Shown here: in pieces, positions 1-7,633 of the stretch | Layout: each line of letters begins with the position of its first letter | How positions within the stretch are numbered: position 1 is the first letter of the stretch | Assembly (NCBI RefSeq): GCF_010725885.1 | Contig: NZ_AP022600.1 | Coordinates: forward strand, 5,394,001 to 5,458,000 | From: Mycolicibacterium tokaiense | GTDB lineage: Bacteria; Actinomycetota; Actinomycetes; Mycobacteriales; Mycobacteriaceae | Length of the DNA: 64,000 nucleotides | Direction: 5' to 3' | Notes under the pieces: generated by a model | What the model was told of the DNA's origin: nothing | The model's database searches: none | The model's input: only the letters and a program-made list of their open reading frames with translations | Program-made: the position numbers and the translations under genes

Positions 1-1342
1 GGCGCAGGTAGCGCACCGAGAGGTCGTCGAGGGCGAAGCTGCGCTGCCCGGGTCGCACCAGGTAGGCCGCCAGCGCGGTGTCGGAGGTGACGCCGGCCAG
101 CTTCCAGCCTCGTCCTTCCAGGTCGTGCATGGCCAGCTTGGCTTCGTGCAGCGCCTTGGGCGCGGCGGGATCGGCCAGCCAGGACGCCAGCGCGGCCTCG
201 TCGTCGTCGGTCAGGGTGGTGGTGTCGAGGTAGATGCCGTCGCCGTCGGCGGCGACGATGGCCAGCGCGGTGGCGTCGGCGTCGAACGCCAGGTGGGTGC
301 CCACCACGGCGAGCCCGAACCGGCCGGTGTCGTGCTCGGTCAGCCAGGTGGCCAACGTGCCGGGCTCGAGCAGGCCACCGCGCACGTCGAACCCGTCCTC
401 GACCTCGGGATCAGCCGAGGCCAGGGTGTCGAACAGCCGGTCGCGCAGGACGCGGAACTCGAGGTCGTCGAACAGCCGGTGGATCTGGTCGCGGTTCCAG
501 GGCTGCATCCGCAGGGTGTCCGGCGTCTGCGCCAGCGGCACATCCTTGATCAGGTCGGTGAGCTCGCGGTTGAGGATGACGCTGGACAGGTGGGCCCGCA
601 GGGCGTCGCCGACCTTGCCCTTGACCTTGTCGACGTTGTCCACGAGATCCTGCAGGGACCCGTATTCGGCGATCCACTTGGTGGCGGTCTTCTCTCCCAC
701 CCCCGGGATGCCGGGCAAGTTGTCGCTCGGGTCGCCGCGCAGTGCCGCGAAGTCGGGATACTGCCTGGGCGTGAGGCCGTACTTCTCCAGAACCGCCTCG
801 GGGGTGAACCGCGTGAGCTCACTGACACCCTTGCGCGGGTAGAGCACCGTCACGTCGTCGCTGACCAGCTGCAGCGAGTCCCGGTCGCCGGTGACGACGA
901 GGACGCGGAAACCCTCGGCCTCGGCCTGGGTGGCCAGCGTGGCGATCAGATCGTCGGCTTCGAAGCCGGCCTCGGCCAGCACGGTGATGCCCAGCGCCGC
1001 GAGCACCTCTTTGGTGATGTCGATCTGCCCGCGGAACTCGTCGGGGGTGGCCGAGCGGCCGGCCTTGTACTCCGGGTATTTCTCCAGCCGGAACGTCTGG
1101 CGCGAGACGTCGAACGCGGCGGCGATGTGGGTGGGGGCCTCGTCGCGCAGCAGGTTGATCAGCATCGCGGTGAAGCCGTAGACGGCGTTGGTGGTGAGCC
1201 CGCCCTGGGTCTTGAAGTTCTCCGCGGGCAGGGCATAGAACGCCCGGAACGCCAGGGAGTTGCCGTCCAGCAGCATCAACGTGGGCTTCTGGTCACCGGG
1301 CTTGGCAGGCGCCTTCGCAGGTGCGGTCTTGGCTGGGCTCAC
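1..1342 (-). CDS. polA: DNA polymerase I, N-terminal part (runs off the window edge)
   Basis: Only the first 447 codons are in the window; the gene continues beyond base 1. The chosen GTG (1342-1340) gives an N-terminus starting MSPAKTAPAK, followed by the 5'-3' exonuclease (FEN-like) domain: LLDGNSLAFRAFYALP near residue 24, then EADDLIA and TGDRDSLQLVSDDV, which carry metal-binding acidic residues. The helix-hairpin-helix GIPGVGEKTA follows. The last part enters the degenerate 3'-5' exonuclease-like region. An in-frame GTG lies 9 bases upstream. The enzyme fills gaps and removes RNA primers in replication and repair. The gene diverges from the DUF35 gene at 1436. In M. tuberculosis polA also neighbours the Rv1628c/Rv1627c pair, which supports the identification. 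Confidence 0.97.
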   Translation of the reverse strand, partial: MSPAKTAPAKAPAKPGDQKPTLMLLDGNSLAFRAFYALPAENFKTQGGLTTNAVYGFTAMLINLLRDEAPTHIAAAFDVSRQTFRLEKYPEYKAGRSATPDEFRGQIDITKEVLAALGITVLAEAGFEADDLIATLATQAEAEGFRVLVVTGDRDSLQLVSDDVTVLYPRKGVSELTRFTPEAVLEKYGLTPRQYPDFAALRGDPSDNLPGIPGVGEKTATKWIAEYGSLQDLVDNVDKVKGKVGDALRAHLSSVILNRELTDLIKDVPLAQTPDTLRMQPWNRDQIHRLFDDLEFRVLRDRLFDTLASADPEVEDGFDVRGGLLEPGTLATWLTEHDTGRFGLAVVGTHLAFDADATALAIVAADGDGIYLDTTTLTDDDEAALASWLADPAAPKALHEAKLAMHDLEGRGWKLAGVTSDTALAAYLVRPGQRSFALDDLSVRYLR

Positions 1343-1400
1343 GGCTCTCACTCTAGGCAAGCCCTCCGACACCCGAAGCACGTCCCATGGGGACCAAAAC

Positions 1401-1414
1401 TGCAACACGTTTCA
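1401..1414. promoter_or_regulatory. KstR-like operator
   Basis: TGCAACACGTTTCA fits the published KstR consensus TnnAACnnGTTnnA at every fixed position. It sits 21 bases before the GTG of the DUF35 gene, in the polA/DUF35 divergent gap. KstR is the mycobacterial TetR repressor of upper cholesterol catabolism. The link to sterol metabolism is inferred from the match and from the neighbouring thiolase. Confidence 0.6.
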
Positions 1415-1435
1415 GTTCGTTGATACGCTCACCTG

Positions 1436-1870
1436 GTGTCAGCATCTGCCCAGCCCGCGATCGACGGGTGGTTCGCCACCGACGGGTCCGGCCTCCCGTA
1501 CCTGATCGGCGGCAAGTGTCACCAGTGCGGGACGTATGTTTTCCCGCCGCGGTCCAACAACTGCCCCAACCCGGCCTGCGACGGCGACGAGCTTGCCCAG
1601 GTGCCCCTGTCGCGGCGCGGCACGGTGTGGAGCTACACCGAGAACCGCTACGCGCCACCACCGCCCTACCCGTCACCGGACCCGTTCGAGCCGTTCGCCG
1701 TGGCCGCTGTCGAACTGGCCGACGAGGGTCTGATCGTGCTCGGCAAGGTGGTCGAGGGCACTCTGGCCGCGGACCTGAGCGTCGGCACCGAGATGGAGCT
1801 GACGTTGGAGACCCTCTACACCGACGACGACGGCATCGACCGCGTCACCTACGCCTGGAGGCTGCCATGA
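1436..1870 (+). CDS. DUF35 / Zn-ribbon OB-fold protein (Rv1628c-like)
   Basis: This 144-residue acyl-CoA-associated OB-fold protein has an N-terminal zinc ribbon (CHQC near residue 28, then CPNPAC) followed by a beta-rich OB domain. DUF35 proteins pair with SCP2-type thiolases, as ChsH2 does with the aldolase Ltp2 in steroid side-chain removal. The start is GTG at 1436. The stop overlaps the ATG of the thiolase at 1867 (ATGA), so the two are translationally coupled, as expected for a heteromeric complex. Content and order match Rv1628c-Rv1627c beside polA. A KstR-like box lies just upstream. Its substrate cannot be read from the sequence. Confidence 0.88.
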   Translation: MSASAQPAIDGWFATDGSGLPYLIGGKCHQCGTYVFPPRSNNCPNPACDGDELAQVPLSRRGTVWSYTENRYAPPPPYPSPDPFEPFAVAAVELADEGLIVLGKVVEGTLAADLSVGTEMELTLETLYTDDDGIDRVTYAWRLP

Positions 1871-3066
1871 GCCCGGAACCGGTGTACATCCTCGGTGCAG
1901 GCATGCACCCGTGGGGCAAATGGGGCCGCGATTTCACCGAATACGGTGTGGTGGCGGCACGTTCGGCGCTGGCCGAGGCCGGACTGGACTGGCGCCAGAT
2001 CCAACTGGTGGCCGGTGCGGACACCATCCGCAACGGCTATCCCGGCTTCGTCGCCGGAGCGACCTTCGCGCAGAAGCTGGGCTGGAACGGGGTGCCGGTC
2101 TCCTCGAGCTACGCCGCGTGCGCCAGCGGCTCGCAGGCCTTGCAGAGCGCTCGCGCCCAGATCCTGGCCGGCTTCTGCGACGTGGCACTGGTGATCGGCG
2201 CCGACACCACCCCCAAGGGCTTCTTCGCCCCGGTGGGCGGCGAGCGCCGCAATGATCCGGACTGGCAGCGTTTCCACCTGATCGGCGCAACCAACCCGGT
2301 GTACTTCGCGCTGCTGGCCCGGCGCCGGATGGACCTCTACGGCGCCACACTGGAGGATTTCGCCGCGGTCAAGGTGAAGAACGCCCGCCACGGTCTGGAC
2401 AATCCGAACGCCCGGTTCCGTAAGGAAACCTCCGTCGCCGACGTGCTTGCCAGCCCGATGGTCGCCGATCCTCTTCGGCTGCTGGACATCTGCGCCACCT
2501 CCGACGGCGCCGCGGCGCTGATCGTGGCCAGCCGGTCCTTCGCCGAGAAGCACCTGGGGTCGGTCAAGGGCGTGCCGTCGGTGCGCGCGGTCAGCACGGT
2601 GACTCCGCAGTACCCGCAGCATCTGCCCGAACTGCCGGACATCGCCACCGATTCCACCGCGGTGGTGCCAGGCCCCGACCGGGTGTTCAAGGACCAGATT
2701 CTCGACGCCGCCTACGCCGAGGCCGGTGTCGGTCCCGACGACATCAGCCTGGCCGAGGTGTACGACCTGTCGACCGCGCTCGAGCTGGACTGGTACGAGC
2801 ACCTGGGCCTGTGCGCCAAGGGTGAAGCCGAGCAGCTGCTGCGCAGTGGCGCCACCAGCATCGGCGGCCGGGTTCCGGTGAACGCCTCGGGCGGGCTGGC
2901 GTCGTTCGGAGAGGCCATTCCGGCCCAGGCCATCGCGCAGGTATGCGAGCTCACCTGGCAACTCAAGGGCCAGGCCACCGGACGACAGGTCGAGAACGCC
3001 ACCGTGGGCGTAACCGCGAATCAGGGCCTGTTCGGGCATGGGTCATCTGTGATCGTGGCGCGCTAG
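1867..3066 (+). CDS. SCP2-type thiolase-like / lipid-transfer protein (Rv1627c-like)
   Basis: This 399-residue thiolase-fold protein keeps the nucleophile-loop cysteine (AACASGSQAL near residue 85). The usual HDxF histidine is replaced (AEVYDLST), and the C-terminal GHPxGASG motif is replaced by ASGGLASFGEAIP. A normal Claisen thiolase needs the C-terminal Cys/His set, so this protein is better compared with Ltp2-type proteins, which work as retro-aldolases with a DUF35 partner. That partner is encoded immediately upstream with a 4-base overlap. The stop codon shares the palindrome CTAG with the stop of the convergent acyl-CoA synthetase. The aldolase role is inference; family membership is clear. 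Confidence 0.87.
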   Translation: MSPEPVYILGAGMHPWGKWGRDFTEYGVVAARSALAEAGLDWRQIQLVAGADTIRNGYPGFVAGATFAQKLGWNGVPVSSSYAACASGSQALQSARAQILAGFCDVALVIGADTTPKGFFAPVGGERRNDPDWQRFHLIGATNPVYFALLARRRMDLYGATLEDFAAVKVKNARHGLDNPNARFRKETSVADVLASPMVADPLRLLDICATSDGAAALIVASRSFAEKHLGSVKGVPSVRAVSTVTPQYPQHLPELPDIATDSTAVVPGPDRVFKDQILDAAYAEAGVGPDDISLAEVYDLSTALELDWYEHLGLCAKGEAEQLLRSGATSIGGRVPVNASGGLASFGEAIPAQAIAQVCELTWQLKGQATGRQVENATVGVTANQGLFGHGSSVIVAR

Positions 3067-4583
3067 GCGCGCTCACTGCGGATGCGCTTCTTGTCATACT
3101 TCCCGTACACCGTGGTGGGGATGACGTCGGTGATCTCATAGGTCTTGGGCCGCTTGTACGCGGCCAAAAGCCCGCGGCAGTGATCGATCAACGAATTCGT
3201 CAGTGCCGCACCATCGTCGAACCCGGCGGTCGGTACCACGAGCGCGTGCACCGATTCGCCCCAGTCGTCGTGCGGCAGGCCCACCACCGCGGCCTGCGCC
3301 ACCGCCGGATGGGTGGACAGCGCGGCCTCGACCTCGACGGAGTACACGTTCATGCCGCCGCTGATGATCATGTCGGACAGCCGGTCCACCAGGTACAGAT
3401 AGCCCTGGGCGTCCAGACGTCCCACATCGCCGGTGCGCAGCCAGTGCCCGTGGAAGCGCGCACGGTAGCCGGCGTCGTCATTCCAGTAACCGGTCATGAC
3501 GTACGGACTGCGCAGGCACACCTCACCGACCTCGCCGACGGCCCGCTGTGCACCGTCGTCGCCGCGGATGGACACATCGCACATGGTGACCGCACGCCCC
3601 ACCGAGGACAGCAGTCCGGGCTCGTATACCGCCCGCACGTGGTCTTCCTTGCGCAGCAGGGTGGCAAACTGAGGGCATTCCGTCTGCGCGTAGAGCTGTT
3701 GCAGCACAGGGCCGAACAACGCCAGTGCCTTGCCGAGGAGACCGGGTGACATTGGCGCCGAGCCGTACTGGAAAGTGCGTAGCGAGGTGTTGCTCCATGC
3801 TCGTCGATGCGCCGCGTCGACGATCCGGCGCACCATCGTCGGGACCCCATAGGACCAGGTGACCTCATGGCGGTCCACCAGGTCGATCCACCGGTCGGCG
3901 TCGAATCCCGGCTCGATGACGATCTCGGCCCCGCGCACCAGTGCGGTCGCGGTGAACAATCCTGCCGAATGCGCCATCGGCGTGGTGACCAGAAGCCGAT
4001 CGTCCCGGTTGATCCCCGCCTCGATCAGGTGGGTCCAGAAGTTCTGCACCACACCGCGCTGGGAATGCACAATTCCCTTGGGTTTTCCCGTGGTGCCGCC
4101 CGACATGTACACCGCCGCCGGCGCTCCGGGTTCCACCTCGTGGCGGGGTGGGAGTTCTGCGGTGCCAGGCACCGAGTCGGCCCAGCCCGCACCGAGCGGG
4201 ACCCGGGTCACCGCCGCGGGCAGCAGGTGCGCCAGCGGAGCGAGGTCGTCGTCGAGCACGGCGCACACCGGATCCACCCGATCAGCGGCGACAGCCACCT
4301 CCGTCGGTGACAACATCGCGTTCAGTGGCACCTTCACCGCGCCGAGGGCAGCGACGGCCAGATCGGTTGCGACGAAACCCGGCCCGTTACCCAGCAGGAT
4401 GAGCACCCGATCACCGGCGCCGGTACCCGCGTCGCGCAGCAATCCGGTCACGTGGGCGACCGCCCGGCCTACATCGGCGTAGCTGAGTGCACCGTCCCGG
4501 CAGATCACGGCGGTGCGGTCGGCGTGCAGGGTCAGGGCGCGGTGGAACACGTCCCAGAGATTCCCCGAGAACACCTCGGTCAT
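3063..4583 (-). CDS. Acyl-CoA synthetase (class I AMP-forming), copy 1
   Basis: This 506-residue ANL-superfamily ligase activates a carboxylate through an acyl-adenylate and transfers it to CoA. The AMP-binding loop reads YMSGGTTGKPKGIV; further motifs are YAQTE, the hinge segment LRTGDVGRLD and a C-terminal PTTVYGKYDK containing the catalytic lysine region. The ATG at 4583 gives MTEVFSGNLW and overlaps the stop of the upstream MFS gene by ATGA. The reading frame stays open upstream into the MFS gene, but that part is not this protein. The gene ends the operon XRE-TetR regulator, MFS transporter, ligase. The substrate is unknown; a carboxylate handled by the neighbouring transporter is plausible. 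Confidence 0.9.
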   Translation of the reverse strand: MTEVFSGNLWDVFHRALTLHADRTAVICRDGALSYADVGRAVAHVTGLLRDAGTGAGDRVLILLGNGPGFVATDLAVAALGAVKVPLNAMLSPTEVAVAADRVDPVCAVLDDDLAPLAHLLPAAVTRVPLGAGWADSVPGTAELPPRHEVEPGAPAAVYMSGGTTGKPKGIVHSQRGVVQNFWTHLIEAGINRDDRLLVTTPMAHSAGLFTATALVRGAEIVIEPGFDADRWIDLVDRHEVTWSYGVPTMVRRIVDAAHRRAWSNTSLRTFQYGSAPMSPGLLGKALALFGPVLQQLYAQTECPQFATLLRKEDHVRAVYEPGLLSSVGRAVTMCDVSIRGDDGAQRAVGEVGEVCLRSPYVMTGYWNDDAGYRARFHGHWLRTGDVGRLDAQGYLYLVDRLSDMIISGGMNVYSVEVEAALSTHPAVAQAAVVGLPHDDWGESVHALVVPTAGFDDGAALTNSLIDHCRGLLAAYKRPKTYEITDVIPTTVYGKYDKKRIRSERA

Positions 4584-5914
4584 CGGCGCTCCTCTCGATC
4601 GGTGGCCGGCCGCTCCCGGCCGCACAGCAGGTACACAGTGGCGAACAGCAACGGCACGGAAGCCAGCAGCAGAATGCTCGCGGGGGCGCCGGTGACACCG
4701 GCCAGGCCGGCGATGGCCGATCCGACGCCACCTCCGACGAAGAAAATCAGCGAGGCCACACCCAGTGCACCACTGCGCGATTCGACCGACACCAGCTCGG
4801 AGACCCCGGCCGCCAGAGCCGGCTGGCCCATCCCGAACGCCAGGTTGACCAGCACCATACCGAATACCAGCAGCACCGTCGGGCCTGCCGCGCCGGCTGC
4901 CGCCACCAGGACGCTGACGACGGCCACTCCCCCGGCCACACCCACCGCGCGCTGGGCTCCGTGGCGACGCAGACTCCAGCCTGCGATTCGCGGGCCGACG
5001 ATACCCGGCAGCGCACTCGGTAGCATCAGCAGCCCGATCCCGATCGGCGCCCATCCCCGGGCGGCGAGCACACCGGGAATGGCGACCAGTAGACCGAACC
5101 AGCACGTCGGAATGACGCTCGCCGACACCATCACCCACATCAGTCCGCGTGTCCGCAACACTGCCATGGGAACGAACCCGGTGGGGCGCACCCGGACCCG
5201 CGCGACCAGTCCCGGCACACCAACCGTCAGCAGTGTCAACCCGACCAGGCAGAGCACCAGACCAGACGCGGGCGACTGGATGGTCATGATGGCGCCCCCT
5301 GCTGTGATCACCACCAGCAGTCCGCCGAGCAGGTCCAACCGGGCCCGCGATCGATCGGAGGGGATGGAGCGCCACAAGGCCAGCACCAGAAGTGGCCCCA
5401 GTGCGGGCAGACACATCACCACCCGCCAGCCGAAGGCCGACTCCAGCAGCCCGGCCAGCAGCGGGCCCGAGGCACCAATGGTGACGGCGGTTCCGGTGAG
5501 TCGCGCCAGCCCGGCACCGCGGATGGGGCCGTCGAAGCGCGCGCTGATCAGCGCGACCGCCAGCACAGGCACCGAGGACGCACCGGCACCCTGGATCATC
5601 CTCGCGCACAGCAACATCGGATACGAGGTGGACAATGCGGCGAGCACGGCGCCCAGCCCCATCAACACGACGCCCACCACCAGCGCACGCCGGATCCCGT
5701 AGGCGTCGGCCGCGCGGCCGTAGACCGCCGCGGCGACGCCAAGGGTGAGCGCGTAGGTGGTCAGGATCCAGGCGCCGCTGGCCACCGAGATGCCGAAATG
5801 CTGCGCCACCACGGGGACGGTGACCGCCACCCCGGCGCTACCCATGCCGGTGAGCCCGAACAGAACACCGGCCAGGGTGGCGACGCGGGCGGCTTCACCG
5901 TCGATGGCGGACAA
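4580..5914 (-). CDS. MFS transporter
   Basis: This is a hydrophobic major facilitator protein with many predicted helices and the cytoplasmic-loop motif YGRAADAYGIRRALV after the second or third helix. It is about 444 residues from TTG at 5914; an in-frame GTG at 5971 would add 19 residues but overlaps the upstream regulator by 77 bases, whereas the TTG overlaps it by 20. Neither start has a strong Shine-Dalgarno sequence. The gene lies between an XRE-TetR regulator and an acyl-CoA synthetase in one operon. It could import the ligase's substrate or export a toxic acid; the sequence does not decide between these. Confidence 0.85.
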   Translation of the reverse strand: MSAIDGEAARVATLAGVLFGLTGMGSAGVAVTVPVVAQHFGISVASGAWILTTYALTLGVAAAVYGRAADAYGIRRALVVGVVLMGLGAVLAALSTSYPMLLCARMIQGAGASSVPVLAVALISARFDGPIRGAGLARLTGTAVTIGASGPLLAGLLESAFGWRVVMCLPALGPLLVLALWRSIPSDRSRARLDLLGGLLVVITAGGAIMTIQSPASGLVLCLVGLTLLTVGVPGLVARVRVRPTGFVPMAVLRTRGLMWVMVSASVIPTCWFGLLVAIPGVLAARGWAPIGIGLLMLPSALPGIVGPRIAGWSLRRHGAQRAVGVAGGVAVVSVLVAAAGAAGPTVLLVFGMVLVNLAFGMGQPALAAGVSELVSVESRSGALGVASLIFFVGGGVGSAIAGLAGVTGAPASILLLASVPLLFATVYLLCGRERPATDREERR

Positions 5915-6770
5915 GATCCAGGGCGTACCCGACGTACCGTCGCGCCACCTGCTCGGCCGACGCAGAACCACCGGGTGAATACCACTGCGCCAGACCGGTG
6001 CACATGGTCACGACCGCGCGGGCGGCCTCACGCGGTTCATCGACCGCGAAGACACCTTCGCGGTGGCCACGCTCCACCTCGGCGGTGACCAGACCCTGGA
6101 TCGTGTTGCGCATGGCCACGATCCGTGAGTGCCCCGGCTCCTCCAGACTGCGCATCTCGGCGGCGCCGATGAAACCCAATTCGCGGCGGTGGGTATGGAA
6201 GAGCGCAAGGTTCTCCACCAGCAGCCGGAACCTGTCCACCGCGGAGTCGGCTTCGGCGAGCACCAGGTCGCAGCGGCGGGCCAGATCCGTCATGGTGGCG
6301 TCGAGAATCCTGACCAGCATCTCCTGCTTGCTGGCGTAATGGTGGTAGATCCCGGGTACGGACAGCCCGGCCCGTCGCGCGATGTCGCGCATGGTGGAGC
6401 CGTGGTAGCCGACCTCGAGGAAGGCCTCGAGCGCGGCCATCAGGGGTCCGTCGAAGGCCAACCGGTCGTAGCGGCGCCAGTCCTGCAGCGCCGGGTCGCC
6501 GGCCACCGGCACGTCGGTTGCAGAGCCAGACTGCGGCAGGGGCGTCAGCAGGTCGTCTGTGGAGACCTCCAGAACACGGGCCAGTTCGGTCAGTCGCAGC
6601 GCGCTGATACCGGTGCGCCCATTCTCGACCGCACTCATGGTGGCGGGGCTGACACCGAGGCGAACAGCCATCTCGCGCAACGTGATTCCACGTATGCCGC
6701 GGGTGTGCCGGATACGCGCACCCAGCGCGATCGCCAGGCTGTCCTCACCGCCTCGAACGGAGCTCGACAT
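5895..6770 (-). CDS. XRE-TetR double-HTH regulator, copy 1
   Basis: This 291-residue protein carries two DNA-binding domains. Residues about 15-76 form an XRE/Cro-type helix-turn-helix (LREMAVRLGVSPATMSAVEN). Residues about 107-155 form a TetR N-terminal domain (STMRDIARRAGLSVPGIYHH), followed by a helical ligand-binding region. The start ATG at 6770 has GGGAGAGG just upstream. It diverges from the TRAP operon at 6978, so it probably controls both directions from the 6771-6977 gap. A paralogue with the same two-domain layout closes the TRAP operon at 13478. Which ligand it senses is unknown, but acyl-CoA thioesters are common for catabolic TetR proteins. Confidence 0.9.
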   Translation of the reverse strand: MSSSVRGGEDSLAIALGARIRHTRGIRGITLREMAVRLGVSPATMSAVENGRTGISALRLTELARVLEVSTDDLLTPLPQSGSATDVPVAGDPALQDWRRYDRLAFDGPLMAALEAFLEVGYHGSTMRDIARRAGLSVPGIYHHYASKQEMLVRILDATMTDLARRCDLVLAEADSAVDRFRLLVENLALFHTHRRELGFIGAAEMRSLEEPGHSRIVAMRNTIQGLVTAEVERGHREGVFAVDEPREAARAVVTMCTGLAQWYSPGGSASAEQVARRYVGYALDLVRHRR

Positions 6771-6785
6771 GTCGCCTCTCCCTGT

Positions 6786-6852
6786 TTAGTAAATGTGAAC
6801 ACTTTAGCGTGCCGACGCTCGGGTGGGGCAGGTTCAGCTAGTCCAAACTAGC
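6786..6852. promoter_or_regulatory. Divergent promoter region with two palindromes
   Basis: Two dyads lie between the XRE-TetR gene and the TRAP operon. One is the imperfect palindrome AAATGTGAACACTT near 6790-6803, with TGT and ACA half-sites. The other is the perfect repeat GCTAGT-ccaa-ACTAGC at 6837-6852. They are natural candidate operators for the double-HTH regulator. Assignment of either site to either DNA-binding domain is conjecture. Confidence 0.4.
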
Positions 6853-6977
6853 GCACTTGACGACTGATGTCGGCATATTTGGGCGCTATTTGGTGATTGA
6901 CACCACAGAACCGGCATGGGAGTGTCAGGATCAGCACCCCAATACCGAGTGATCGTTCTGTCGGAAGGACCCGGGAC

Positions 6978-7601
6978 TTGACGGCGACGCCCAACTCCGA
7001 AGCCACTGCCCCACGGCTGCCGAGGCTCGACCGGGCACTGGACCTCACCAGCACGTGGATCGCGCGCGTGTGCGCCTGGTTGATCGGGACAACGCTGCTG
7101 GTGATGCTGGTCGCGGTCACGCTGCAGGTGGTGGGCCGCTACTGGATCCACTTCCTGGTCGGTGGGCCGGAAGAACTCGCACGGCTGGCCATGGTCACCA
7201 TGGTGTTCCTCGGCCTGCCCGTGCTGGCCAGATACTCCGAACACATCAAACTCGACGTCGCCAACGAGCTGATCCCGAACGCTGCGCTGCGCGAATGGAT
7301 CGCACGCATCGCGCTGGCGGTCGAACTGGTCTTCCTCACCGTGCTGACCGCCCTGGCATTCGAATTCGTCAGCGTTCTCTGGTACTCCCAACAGGTCTCG
7401 CCCGCGCTGGGTCTGCGGATCTTCTGGTCGCGGCTGCCGGTCTTCATCGGTGCCGCACTCGCAGCTGTGGTGTGCGCTTGCGTCCTGATCCGCAGGCTGC
7501 TGGGCGCCGCCGACGTCCCCGACGACGGACTGCACAACGAACTGGACGTCCTTGTCGGCACGCCACCCGGGTCGACGGACAACCAGACGGTCAAGCCCTG
7601 A
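6978..7601 (+). CDS. dctQ: TRAP transporter small permease (DctQ)
   Basis: This 207-residue membrane protein has four predicted helices and the DctQ layout. The TTG at 6978 is preferred because GGAAGGA lies 9 bases upstream; the frame is open back to 6897 but without a ribosome-binding site. TRAP small permeases join with the large permease to move carboxylates, driven by a sodium or proton gradient and fed by an extracytoplasmic binding protein. The large permease starts 32 bases downstream and the binding protein follows. TRAP systems are uncommon in mycobacteria, so horizontal origin is possible. Confidence 0.88.
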   Translation: MTATPNSEATAPRLPRLDRALDLTSTWIARVCAWLIGTTLLVMLVAVTLQVVGRYWIHFLVGGPEELARLAMVTMVFLGLPVLARYSEHIKLDVANELIPNAALREWIARIALAVELVFLTVLTALAFEFVSVLWYSQQVSPALGLRIFWSRLPVFIGAALAAVVCACVLIRRLLGAADVPDDGLHNELDVLVGTPPGSTDNQTVKP

Positions 7602-7633
7602 CACCCCGGCCGACGACGTAGACGAGGATTCCG

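Noticed and set aside
125..1423. Long plus-strand frame opposite polA
   Set aside because: It is the antisense of the polA exonuclease region; the minus strand encodes clear PolA motifs, and the plus frame has the low-complexity composition typical of high-GC shadows.
3063..5609. Apparent 848-codon fusion of MFS and ligase
   Set aside because: The ligase frame happens to stay open through the MFS gene. The MFS protein is read in another frame and the ligase has its own ATG at 4583 with an ATGA overlap.
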